DNA of 64,000 nt from Tubiluchus corallicola (taxonomy: Eukaryota > Priapulida > Priapulimorpha > Priapulimorphida > Tubiluchidae): assembly GCA_030141605.1 (NCBI GenBank), contig JAQGDQ010000082.1, forward strand, positions 112,501 through 176,500, read 5' to 3'. This document shows positions 12,241 through 23,465 of this stretch, one piece after another; position 1 is the first letter of the stretch; each line of letters begins with the position of its first letter. A program made the translations under genes and the position numbers. The notes under the pieces were generated by a model, which ran no database searches, was not told the origin of the DNA, and saw only the letters and a program-made list of their open reading frames with translations.

Positions 12241-12544
12241 TAGGGATGGATTACAACCTTTTGGGGACCCTAAGTTAATGGGACCCAGATGGAGCTACTC
12301 TCTAATTACTTCCCACTCGAATATTTTTTCTGGTGATATATTTCAGCAATATTTGCTGAAACAAAGATCCTTTCTCCCAAATGAGGAGCCATTTTAAAAT
12401 TGGATTTTCAGACTTCCTGGTCTCCTTTTTTAAAGTTGAAATGAATTATTCAGCAATGCGAAGTGTGGGCCCCACAGCTTGAGGGGCCGCACAGAGCCGC
12501 CTTAGCCTGCAGCCTCTACTAGCCCATAGGGTAATCCAGCCCTG
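12241..12544. mobile_element. hAT-like non-autonomous element (decayed)
   Basis: The two ends are inverted: AGGGATGGATTAC on the left and GTAATCCAGCCCT on the right, 12 of 13 matching. The interior is GC-richer than the surroundings and has no ORF. The flanking octamers (12,233-12,240 and 12,545-12,552) agree at four of eight positions and differ only by transitions, compatible with an old 8-bp target duplication. CAGGGCTGG-type ends and an 8-bp duplication are hAT features. The family is inferred from these only. Confidence 0.5.
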
Positions 12545-12552
12545 TACACAGC

Positions 12553-14385
12553 CCGCAATAATGGACATGTCGTGACCGTAGTAACATTGCTACAACTGGG
12601 TTTTGAATCAATAAATCATCAGTTTATTAAATACTCAACAAATAAACAAAGCAGCTTATAACTGCGCTATCTACGCTAGCTTTATCAAAATCCCCACTGA
12701 CCTTATTAGAATCTCAAGGTAAGTGAAAGCCTGTCGTACGGTAACTTAATTGCAAAGTTTCTTTTAGCAAATTCCAATTACAGCTTATACTTCAAACACG
12801 TGCTGACACAAGTGTTGTATAAATGGGAAAAATGCTTCTTCCCATGAAGTTTGCCATTAGCGTGTAGTGTTCAGTAGTAACAGTTGTGCTTCGATGTTAG
12901 TTACGTTAACAATCTGAGAAGGGCGCAGTTACGATTGCTTAATTAGGTTCATTCAGCCAGTCAAGAGGCTGTTTAGCAAGGAAATGGTCTTGTGAAAGTT
13001 GTGAAAATCGCATAAACGAGCGTGAAATTCTATTCCCTGTAAACTTTAGTGGCGACATTCGCGCTATTACTGAGGTGACATTCGAGGTTGTTAGGAACTG
13101 ATCGTCAATTTCGATTGATCGTATGCGCCCTCAACTGTCCTTAAAAAAGGCTAAAGACATGGTAACTGTGCTAAAATCTGTTTCTAACAAACGTAGATTT
13201 TTTCAGTTTGTCAATTTATTTCAGCTAAAAGCCATATACAAATATAATCACACATACAATAAAATTTAAACTATACCGCACAATGTTAAAAATTTGTAAC
13301 TGAAAAAATCACATAAAATTAGACATCAAGTTAAAAAATTCATATACAAAGTAAAAGTTATCCTGTACGCAGAGGTTATATAATTAAACCTGATAAAAGT
13401 ACCTTGGGCCAGTGCAACACGAAGTTTGACTTATATCATACGTTTGATACATTAAGAAAACCACAAATAATGAAATTATTACTTTTTTCGTTGATTCTTG
13501 CCAGATGCTATATGAAGCTTTTCTTCTTATTACAGTGAAATGTGGAATACGGTTCGTTGCACACATATCCGAAGCTCTATGCCATATTCATAATTAAAAA
13601 ATTTTCTAACAGCAGTATTATGCGCGATCTATGTTTACGAATATTGTATAAATTAAATTTCAACCATAGTCTAGAACAGTAGAATTGAGTACAATACGAT
13701 CGGAACAATACCTCTTTGACGTGTGCAGAACAGTTACCAAATCTCCTATTAACATTATTGGCTCTTATGTACAATAATCTTAGCTGATTCAAGATATCAG
13801 TATCATCACTTAGGTAGGTTATCACTCAAGTACTGGCCAAGGTACTTTTCATTATGGCTAACATCAACTTCTTTGCCACAAAGAAAACCCTACCAGGAAA
13901 AATGCTGTAGGCTAAGTGGTAAAAAAATAGATGCATTTAGTCTTTTTTACATTGAAAACGATATCAATTTTAACAAATTATTTTTCACTGATTTAACAGC
14001 TAGGCTGTGTTTTTGATAGAATTTATGATTAAACTCGTATTATTTATGATTATTATATCATTAAAATCGAGTTCAATGAAATAAAAAAAGGTTAAAGCAA
14101 ATAGTCGCAATTAGTTCGTCGAAAAAAGAGAATCGGCGTTTCTTAACAATTCTTTAAGTACTTATGAGTTTATAATTTTATTGTTGACGAGAAATAAACA
14201 TAAAGAAATCGGTATTCAATAATGGAAGTAAGTACTAATATTCATTAATGAAAGTCAAACGCCACTCAGTCGGGTTGAACGACTACAGAACGAATCAATT
14301 AGGTCTTCCTTTTTAACTGTTGCTGTTGCCATACGTTAGTCGAGTGCGGCTGAACGAAATACGAATGTTATTTTACTTTTAGATC
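12553..14385. other. Intergenic, no supported gene
   Basis: AT-rich sequence. Two minus-strand ORFs (13,384-13,566 and 13,577-13,825) have no recognisable domain and no splice support. Nothing else is seen. Confidence 0.55.
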
Positions 14386-14399
14386 TTTAATAAACGCAG

Positions 14400-14910
14400 A
14401 CATCCACACCAATGTGTAAGCCAAAATTATTTTATGCAAACACTTAACGTTTCGATCCACTGGATCTTTATCAAATGTTGGTGTAATTATAAACCAAAGA
14501 TAAAGCTAGATTTTAAAACGGTACTAACTGCAACACATTAAATATTTACATGTATATACTGAACAATGCCAACTATTCTACTAACCAACGTCATACACCA
14601 CCAAGCTACACCACTAAACTACCGACTAAACCACAAAAACTACTAAAACTGCCAAAACATCATGCACCAAAGTTTTGGCAGTTGTTGGTAGTTGTTGTGG
14701 TTTGATGCATGATGTGTGTTAGTATAATAATAGTTATTATAGTTAAATGTTCAGTGTGTTTATATATACATGGAAACATTTACTATGTTGAAGTTGAATA
14801 CCCTTTTTAAAATCTAGCCTACGTTTGGTTTTTAAATGCAGGTGCATTTGATAATGAAACAGCGATCATGTGTTTGAATAAAATAGTTTTGATCTGTATT
14901 TAACGTTTTA
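14400..14910. mobile_element. Foldback (long inverted repeat) element
   Basis: Two diverged arms of about 240 bp face each other around a short spacer at about 14,661-14,673. The innermost arms are closest: CTGCCAAAAC faces GTTTTGGCAG, and both continue outward to AAACCACA / TGTGGTTT. Further out, GCTAGATTTTAAAA matches TTTTAAAATCTAGC. CATGTATATA and TATTTTATGCAAACAC also find partners. The ends lie near 14,418 and 14,895. No coding capacity is seen, so a non-autonomous foldback transposon is the simplest reading. Confidence 0.6.
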
Positions 14911-14919
14911 GCTGTATAA

Positions 14920-16500
14920 TAAAAATATGTTTTTAGTGCGAGTCAAAACGTTTTCACAACTTTTGTGAACATCAGCGATTTCACTTTGGCGGAAAACATG
15001 GAGAATATTTGATTTCTTTATTAATATACGTTGAAATGGCACGTTCAATTTTAGTTCTTACGTTACCCTAGTGTCTAAAGTTACGCAATTTACTAATGTT
15101 TCAGGAACGATTTCTTTATAAACGGCCAACCCCGGGTGTAGTAAAGTACTTTCCTATTGCAAATTATGCAAAGTAAGTGGCGCCGTTCAGTGAGAAACAA
15201 CAGGCTAACATTTCGTTAAAATTATTTTATTTCTATGCCACTAGGGCCAAATTTGTCGAACATCTATTTGGGTAATGTTATTTTAGTGTAAAGCGGAAGT
15301 GATGCTGGCAAGCCACTGATTTTAATATTTTTTATACAAATTAAGGTAACTTGTACTTTATAATGCTCACCTGCTTATATGGCTGAGCATCCTTCTGTCT
15401 ACAATGATTCAAGTCTAGCTAAGTAAAACATCTGTAGTAATAGAAGTAACCTGGAATCTAGGCGTAGTAGTAATTTTAGTGTAGCTACATGCTTGCTGAC
15501 CAAATTATTTAGACCTTGAAGATCAATAGCGTATTTTCGAGAAATGATAACGGAGTTTTGCCTTTTCACAGCTTCTTGATATTAAAATCAGGTTCATTTT
15601 CAAAATTATACTGATCCAAATCACGCTCCAAAAAACGAAAGCTACATAAAATGTACTTTACTATCGCCATGTTGTTACTGTTGCAAAAGTCAAAAGCACT
15701 CACTGCCATAGCTTTTTTCAGAACCATTCCTGGAAGTTAATCAAACATATACACTAGAACGAGTGTTTTAGAGGCATGAACGTTTATATTACAAGGTTTT
15801 CAATAGATTTTATTGCACACATGCCATATTTTATTTATAGTCTGCCACGCGAGTGGTATTCATACAAGTATTATTAATTCCACATCGTCCTGTGGGTTAT
15901 TATAGGGAAATTCGCAATATTGCATCACCTGTGTGTTTGCTGCAGTATGATGTAACTGTACCAATAAATTACCAAGGAAATGAAATTACCGGCGTCTGGC
16001 GCTGTGCTTAGTATCAGAGGTATGAAACAATCCAGGTGAACATCTTAAAGACCTATATTTGATGTACATACTACATAAGCCTACTTGTTGTGTGAGAAAT
16101 TGTATTCAGGATATAGGTTATATGTCCACAATAGCATACAACCCAATCAATACAGTCATTGTTGCGTTAGCGTTGATCGCTTGTTAAGCCCTTGTCTGAT
16201 GACTGCCCTTCATAAACCATGCTTCTCTTACAGTATTTGTGGTGTACTAGATGCAAGTTTTCTCTCAGCGCTTTGCATCCTGGGAAAAAGAGCTCATTGT
16301 TTGTTCACATATTTATCTGCTCATTAATTTCAGTACACAAGCTTGCTGTATTATATAAATAAACTGCTGCAAAGCACAATAAAAAAACGAAAATAGTAAA
16401 GAAAAAATGACGCAATATAATACAAAAAGTTGCAGTTTCAAACAACAGTTATGAAACTTACAAAAATTCCAAAATTAATCAATAATAGTTAATGATTATC
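14920..16500. other. Intergenic, no supported gene
   Basis: AT-rich sequence without coding character. The 80-codon ORF at 16,085-16,327 has no recognisable features. No RNA gene or repeat is seen. Confidence 0.55.
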
Positions 16501-16507
16501 ATTTGTC

Positions 16508-16665
16508 ATGCTGTAAGACACAGTACCCTTTGTCAAGGTAAAAAGACACAGTACTCTTTGTCAAACTGTAAAACACAGTACCCTTTGTCAAGGTAAAAAG
16601 ACACAGTACTCTTTGTCAAACTGTAAAACACAGTACCCTTTGTCAAGCTGTAAGACACAGCTCAC
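16508..16665. repeat. 29-bp minisatellite with a two-unit higher-order pattern
   Basis: About six units share the core GACACAGTACCCTTTGTCAA. Two unit types alternate: one has CTGTAA before the core and ACCC inside it, the other has GGTAAA before the core and ACTC inside it. The real period is therefore about 58 bp, which implies duplication of a dimer. The array ends when the last unit runs into CACAGCTC. Confidence 0.85.
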
Positions 16666-16669
16666 TAAT

Positions 16670-18940
16670 GTTCACTATGCACACTGTAAACAACACTGCC
16701 ACAAAATGATTTAGGTAGTGTGCGTTTACATCTAACCAGAAAGAGTCAGTTCCCTGTTAGCATATTAAGCTGAATATGAAATAACCCGAGTTAATTATTT
16801 AAATCGCAATCAATCATCAATGTAAAAATTGAAGGAAGAGCATTTGTTTTAATTATTTCTGCTGACAATTACTTTTTGCAGAAAATAACAATTTCATTTA
16901 TATTTCCTTTGGAAAACTCAAAGCAGTCAGAACGAACGTGTGGTTACAAATTAATTAACTATCGAGGATCTGAGTGAAGCATTACTCAAAATGACTAACT
17001 TGTTCAAAAGGAGTTATTTGACGTTTAAATTGAGAGCTCTGGGATGAACAAGTTGCTTAGTTAGCAAGTACTTTTGTTAATTTACTCAACTCAAGTATCA
17101 ATTACTTGAATCAGGTGTTACTCAAAATGAGTAATTCGTGCAATATAAGTTATCTAATATCTAAATTAAGGAACCTGTGTTGAACTTGTTGTTTAGTCAT
17201 CAGTACTTTCCTTGCAAATGAATAAATGGTTGGTTAGCTGGCTTAACTTTCTTACACGAATTATTTTGAATCATAGTTTGTCTGCTGATGGAACTGTTGG
17301 TTCGATCGCTCTGCTTAGTCGCGGTCCTTTTTTCCTCGGTATTTTCCCGAGACGGCTGATCCGGTTCCAATCAGCTTGCACAGCAGATGAGGTCTGAGCA
17401 CTAGTTGTGCGGAAAATTTTGATTGCCAGTCAACTAGCAAAGGCCGAAAAACTGCCAAGATAGGTACTTTTCTGGCTTCAAAATCTCCTCCAACACTGTA
17501 GAAGTAGTGATTACGAAATTCGGTACTGTTGGGTACCACCGGTAATTATCTAAAAGTTGTTGGAAAATGGAATTTTATATATGAAACTTTATAATATAAT
17601 ATAATACAATTTGAAATTTTATAATATGACCGCCGTCATGACGTCATCATTACTTCCGATGAGCCGTCGAACCTTTATCCCCCGACCGGCTTGGATGTAA
17701 AAGTAGCGCTGAATAAGCTAAATTAAATGTCAGGGGCTGCAGTAATTAAATAACGTTGGTTAGCTTGGTCTGTTTGCACGGGGGAGAAAAAACACTGATC
17801 AGTGTACAGAGAGAGAAAGAAAAAACAGGTTGTCATTTGCTTCCGTTATTTCTGTGGCTAGCTTTCGGTTATATATTACTTCTGGTATTTTTATTACATC
17901 ATTAATAGAATTCAAGCGGAAAAAAGGCAAAAAATAACTATGTAACTCTATACAATGGTTATCTGCCTATCCAGCAGTCAGGAGTGACATATAGCGCAAA
18001 TTTTCTAATCTGAAACGCACAAATAGGACGTGTAGTTATCAGATTTACCACAATAACTCAAAAATCACCAGTGTAGCTGCAACAAATACGCGTGCAGTGT
18101 TATTGTGTTTTTCTTCTGGCTACCTGGGCGAATTTGCAGTTACTGTGGTAAATCTTACGAAGTCCAGTTCGTGCACGTCAGTGCAATGAAAATGGTGTTC
18201 AGCTTCGAAATCAACGGAAGGGTTATCCGCAGTCACTTAGGTGTTATGAACTTAAATTCCCATCTCAATCATCCATTATTCTGACAAATGTGAATGTATG
18301 TCAATTTTAGTTCAGTAGCTTATTAACGTTTATAGATATGAATATCATCCATATCGACATATTCTGCTGTGAAAGGTGATACTCGAGCACAAATAGCATT
18401 AACGCGTTTTCTACAATAATACCCACACCACTGAGGAATGTAATGTTTGTCTTGAACGAGCGTGCAAAATATATCAATAGTCTGGCTCTTAATTATTAAT
18501 GGCTAATTACCATAGCGGAACTTTGCCAGTGACGTGAACCGTATTCGAACCAGTGCGGATCGAATGTACAATGCGTCGTGAAACTTACCGTTAACTAGTA
18601 AATATTTGGTGACACTAGGAACTGAATGGTGAATGCATTTAGCAGTGTTTGTATGGGTGTAAGTTTGTATCCTGTTTTTTTTCGTGTTTGTTAGTTAGTT
18701 TGTTTGATTGTTTCTGTCTAATGTTTGCTCGTTTTGATCGGTATTTTTGTCAGCATTTGAAGAACATTCACTTAATTGTAACGTTTGCCTTTTGTTCCCA
18801 TTCTGAGTTTGTCGAGTTCATGACAATTGTCTTTGATTGGCTCTCTTATGGTACAGACCTGAAAACAAATCGTTTTTTTATTTTGAATAAATAAATAATG
18901 AGCCAATAAATCAAAATGAGTTGGGCATCCCAGGCTTAAT
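16670..18940. other. Intergenic, no supported gene
   Basis: Contains a perfect TGACGTCA palindrome (CRE-type) at 17,639-17,646 just after an AT-rich stretch, and a GC-richer patch at about 17,290-17,540 giving short overlapping ORFs on both strands. No domain or exon is recognisable. Confidence 0.5.
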
Positions 18941-18946
18941 TCACTT

Positions 18947-20025
18947 AAGGTAAGGTAAGGAGAGGTAAGGTAAGGTAAGGTAAGGTAAGGTAAGGTAAGG
19001 TAAGGTGAGGTAAGGTAAGGTAAGGTAAGGTAAGGTAAGGTAAGGTAAGGTAAGGTAAGGTAAGATAAGATAAGATAAGATAAAGTAAGGTAAGGTAAGG
19101 CAAGGCAAGGTAAGATAAGGTAAGGTAAGACAAGGTAAGATAAGGTAAAGTATGATAAGGTGAGACCAGGTAAGGTAAGGTAAGGTGAGGTAAAGTAAGA
19201 CCAGGTAAGGTAAGGTAAGGTAAGGTAAGGTAAGGTAAGGTAAGGTAAGGTAGGTAAGGTAAGGTAAGATAAGGTAAGGTAAGGTAAGGTAAGGTAAGGT
19301 AAGGTAAGGTAAGGTAAGGTAAGGTAAGGTAAGGTAAGGTAAGGTAAGGTAAGGTAAGGTAAGGTAAGGTAAGGTAAGGTAAGGTAAGGTAAGGTAAGGT
19401 AAGGTAAGGTAAGGTAAGGTAAGGTAAGGTAAGGTAAGGTAAGGTAAGATAAGGTAAGGTAAGGTAAGGTAAGATAAGGTAAGGTAAGGTAAGGTAAGGT
19501 AAGGTAAGGTAAGGTAAGGTAAGGTAAGGTAAGGTAAGGTAAGGTAAGGTAAGGTAAGGTAAGGTAAGGCAAGGCAAGGCAAGGCAAGGCAAGGCAAGGC
19601 AAGGCAAGGCAAGGCAAGGCAAGGCAAGGCAAGGCAAGGCAAGGCAAGGCACGGCAAGGCAAGGCAAGGTAAGGCAAGGCAAGGCAAGGCAAGGCAAGGC
19701 AAGGCAAGGCAAGGTAAGGTAAGATGAGGTAAAGTAAGACCAGGTAAGGTAAGGTACGATAAGGTAAGGTAAGGTAAGGTAAGGTAAGGTAGATAAAATA
19801 AGATAAGGTAAGGTAAGGTAAGATAAGGTAAGGTAAAGTAAGACCAGGTAAGGTAAGGTAAGGTAAGGTAAGGTACGATAAGGTAAGGTAAGGTAAGGTA
19901 GATAAAATAAAATAAGATAAGGTAAGGTAAGGTAAGGTAAGGTAAGGTAAGGTAAGGTAAGGTAAGGTAAGGTAAGGTAAGGTAAGGTAAGGTAAGGTAA
20001 GGTAAGGTAAGGTAAGGTAAGGTAA
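18947..20025. repeat. Giant (TAAGG)n pentanucleotide satellite
   Basis: About 1.08 kb of a TAAGG/AAGGT pentamer. Variant blocks include a CAAGG block (about 19,568-19,712), AAGAT units, and two interrupted passages carrying GATAAAATAA and AAGACCAGG. Those passages recur at about 19,140-19,205, 19,725-19,800 and 19,830-19,915, so larger segments have themselves duplicated. The period of five lacks stops on the minus strand, which keeps frames open for up to 428 codons (Leu-Pro-Tyr-Leu-Thr); this is not a gene. On plus, each unit reads AAG/GTAAG, a consensus splice donor. Confidence 0.97.
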
Positions 20026-22650
20026 TAAAATGTAATGTAAGTTAAGGTAAGAAAACATAATATTAGATAAAATGTAAGGGGATATGTAATGTAAAGCAAT
20101 TAATGTAAGAAAGATGAGGCAAGGAAAAGGTAAGCTAAAGTAATATAGAGTAACTCGTGCGTTGATAATGAGGAACTAAGATTTCGGTTTCGTCACGACA
20201 ATCCAGTTTGATTCCGGCCTGTCAGTTGAGCTTCCGAATATGATAAAAAGGGCAATTTTTTTTATAAACTGAAGCCGAATAAAATGACTTTTGTCAGTAA
20301 TGTAGGCGAGCCTATAATACATCATTGCTGTTGCATAGACGACGACAACATTTTCCGCAGTTATCTGCCAGACTTTGTGTACATCATTCAATTAGGAATA
20401 ATTGCATGTCATAGAACAGTTCAGTAACTGCGTAACGCATTTATTCTTGCGTGTTTGTGATGCTACAACAATCCTTTCAAGAATATTGCGTGCATAACGT
20501 TTGTGAGAACAGGGTGTTTCAAAAGAAACTGCGTAGTAAAAATACGATGATAAGCGTAAGCGAGTAATACCTTCCATGGCTGATATCATTGATATGCATT
20601 TAATGGAGTGTACAAAAATCACATTATGTGGTATTGAAGGTGGGGCAAATGGTTTAAAGCGCTACCGCTTTTCGTTGTGAATTGTTCAGTATATTTTAGC
20701 ATATCAATGTATTTGCATTGCACTGTTTCTTCTGGACACCTATGCAGACTACTCACGCTTTGTATTAATTAATATATTAATAACAATTTTCCACCGATTA
20801 ACCAATGATTTAAAAATATTGACAGCAAATAAACTTTCTAGTGATACAAAATTAAGTAAATTTATTAAAGAACAAAAGCACATTAGATTTAAAGTTGTAG
20901 CAAATAGAGGTATCTAAAAGGTATTTAGATAAATAGTTTATTCCGTGGTCAAAGCGTTTTCAGTAAATGTATTTCAAGTACAATTGATTTGAAATTTTTA
21001 GAGTAACAAATCTAATTCAAATCAGTTTTCAAATTCAATATTTTCGAATTAGACAAACTGTTAGGAAAAGTGGTACAGCAAATATTAATTATAAAACCAT
21101 TATAATCATTATAAAATCACATTATAATATGCTGTGTAGGTAACATAAAGCAGGTATATATGCAAAGGAAAAGGTTCTGTGCACCTGGGTTTATAACATA
21201 AAAAGCAGATTACTAAATTAACACGTAAAAATAGAATAAAATGTAATATTTGATATTTCTAATCATTCATCGCGATGAATTCTGCAGCACATTTTACTTT
21301 CTTGCTTCGATTCCCATGCACGTGGTTTTCAATCTGCATGCAACGTCTGACAACCATTCTTTAGTCTTATTATTCCAAACCACACGAGTGACCAGACTAA
21401 TTTAAAGACAAATTGCATCCTCATCTTACTCGACGTTTTCAGAAGAGGAGATGATTGTATAGTTGGCTTCCTACAGAGCTCAGTCTTCGGCGTTAATCAG
21501 TCACTTTAGCGTATTTGACAGATTTGTAAAAATTGCAAGAGTTTGTAATTGCAGAAATTAGTGACTGCCCAAATGAAAGTGTAGTTAACTCAGTTAAATC
21601 GCTAAATTGGTTGTTAAACGGCTGGTGGCTGCGTGATTCTCTTGAGTCGTGTAAACTCGGTTAATTTTTGATTCTTTGGGAAAGTCTGTATTGATGAAAT
21701 TCATATGGAATGCTAACCAATAGTCTTGTGCTTTTCACAAATTAATATGCAGTAAAATTGATAACGTATGTATATATTATATACCATAAAATGGATTACA
21801 ATAAAATGACAATCCTCGGTGTTAAAGCTATTTTTAGTATTAAAATACTGTTAAAGGCAAACGCGTTGGGTGCAAAACTATAAACCACTAGTGCATCAAA
21901 CTATAACAAAAGCAACAATTCAGTACACTTATTCACATACATATTTACCATAGCTACATAATGCAACACATAAGCACAATACCATAGGTGAAATACATAG
22001 GGTAAAATGGGCTAATGTCGGACAAAAATGGCTTTTTCAGGTTTCTATCTACATTTTACACAAGAATGCCTGATAAATTAAAGCTAAGCTGTTAGGGAGT
22101 CAGGAAATAAAAAATGGAGTAGCTGGGTAAAATATAAAATGCTGTGATAATTAAATGCGTTGCTTCGCCATTTCAAAAAATGGGGTAATGTCAGATACTT
22201 GCATGTAATGTCGGATAGTTGGCAAGATAACGTCGGATGCAATTTGCCACTTTGTAGTTATGGCATTTAAATTCTTTGTAAGATCGAGATTAATCAGTGA
22301 CAACATGAGAGAAATGTTATAGCACAGAATAAACAACCGCCCTCACAGACATTTTTCTCTGTGTTGTTCCACCGCTAAAGTATTCATTTATTAATCTATA
22401 TGTATTTTATTATTATTTTTATTATAATAAAGTTTTTTATTATATGTATTTGCAGCATTTTTACCAGCCGTGTCGATAACAGTTTTCTCCCCGTGTTTCT
22501 AAAACGATTAAAACCATATTATTTTTCATTTTTGCAAACAGAAGATACATCAAATCGTCACAACATACAAATACATACATAAATATGAATATAATACATG
22601 GTGACGAACAACACATAAAAAGTGTGAATAGCAGCTACCATGAAAACATC
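20026..22650. other. Intergenic, no supported gene
   Basis: The satellite decays into GTAATG/AAGG-like sequence up to about 20,150. Beyond that, AT-rich sequence with short minus-strand ORFs (71 and 76 codons at 20,176-20,622) and no recognisable domain. A GGTGTTTCAAAAGAAACTG string near 20,514 resembles transposon terminal sequence, but no partner end was found. Confidence 0.5.
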
Positions 22651-22654
22651 TAGG

Positions 22655-22812
22655 CAAAAATTGTTTATTTGACAATGTGGATTAATTATTATAATCTTCA
22701 TGTAATGATTATCATTAATGATGTTACAAACCCCACAATAATTTAAATGGTCGACAAGAAATGTTAAAAAGCTGGAATGCAGTCTGGATTTGGTTAGCCA
22801 TCTATAAGAAAT
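22655..22812 (-). mobile_element. tRNA-derived SINE, degraded copy A
   Basis: The minus strand matches the neighbouring copy C in both its body (TTGTTT...TTTGACAA, a TTATTAATAATCTT-like stretch, ATCATTAATGAT) and its head junction (TGGAATGCAGTCTGGATTTG against TGGAATGAAGCCTGGATTTG). The tRNA-like head itself is truncated after the B-box position. Recognised only by comparison with the three copies to the right. Confidence 0.5.
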
Positions 22813-22835
22813 AAACATTGGACTGTCGTGGCTAC

Positions 22836-23005
22836 CGCGGAATGCAGTGTCTTAGTGGTCTAAGGCGCATACAAGGCTAGCAGAAGGTTTCTGGTTCAAA
22901 TTCAGGTTTCATTCTAACTATCACACTTCGTGTTTTGCAAGCTTGGCATCAAAATTGAATCAATTGTGGGTGTGAAATATAAATAACAAAATGGATTTTC
23001 GAATT
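22836..23005 (+). mobile_element. tRNA-derived SINE, copy B
   Basis: The 5' part is tRNA-like: an A-box-like TTAGTGGTCTAAGGCG at about 22,851-22,866 and a B box GGTTCAAATTC at about 22,892-22,902. The body follows with TTCATTCTAACTATCACAC, CGTGTTTTGC, and TTGGCATCAAAATTGAATCA. A pol III type 2 promoter fused to a tRNA-unrelated tail is the hallmark of a SINE. It cannot be a functional tRNA because the acceptor ends do not pair well. Confidence 0.65.
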
Positions 23006-23069
23006 CTTCTCCTTTAGAGTTTTTAAACAATTATTTACATACGTGATTTATTTATAAGGAAACCTTTGC

Positions 23070-23262
23070 GGTTGTTTTTTTGACAAATTAGTTATTAATA
23101 ATCTTATTGTCATTAATGATAGTAAAAATCCAAGATTTTTAGTTACATTTTGATGACTAACACGAAAGACAGGAAACGTGAAAAATTGGAATGAAGCCTG
23201 GATTTGAACCTGGGACTTTCGACTTGCAACTCCGTAACCGCTAGGTGGGCGCTGTAAACAAT
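23070..23262 (-). mobile_element. tRNA-derived SINE, copy C
   Basis: On the minus strand the head carries an A-box-like CCTAGCGGTTACGGAG and a B box GGTTCAAATCC. It continues as CAGGCTTCATTCCA, TTTTTCACGTTTCCTGTC, and GTCATCAAAATGTAACTA, collinear with copies B and D. This is the best preserved head of the cluster. Confidence 0.7.
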
Positions 23263-23269
23263 AGGCCCG

Positions 23270-23465
23270 TTCACTATGTTCATCCTTAATAGCTGGTAAA
23301 CCATTTCAGCATTTCCATGGTTGTCTTGTAAGTCAAAGGTTCCTGGTTCAAATCCAGTCTGTGTTCCATCTTTTCACGTTTTGTATCTTTCGAGTTTGGC
23401 ATCAGAAGTTAATTAATTACGGTTTGTACCCTTTTTGGTAAATCCATTTTTCATTTTTTATTTCA
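23270..23465 (+). mobile_element. tRNA-derived SINE, copy D
   Basis: The B box GGTTCAAATCC lies at about 23,346-23,356, followed by the shared body: GTTCCATCTTTTCACG, TCTTTCGAG and TTTGGCATCAGAAGTTAATT. The A-box side (AATAGCTGGTAAACC onward) is more diverged. The alternating -,+,-,+ order of copies A to D suggests nested or targeted insertion. Confidence 0.6.

Noticed and set aside
13384-13825. Two minus-strand ORFs as exons
   Set aside because: No recognisable protein and no matching splice phases.
17639-17646. CRE palindrome TGACGTCA as a promoter
   Set aside because: A perfect site, but no start site, exon or gene lies nearby, and an octamer this short occurs by chance.
18772-20099. Minus-strand ORFs of 253-428 codons made of Leu-Pro-Tyr-Leu-Thr
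   Set aside because: They are read from the TAAGG satellite, which lacks stop codons on minus in any frame. Three overlapping frames give the same product.
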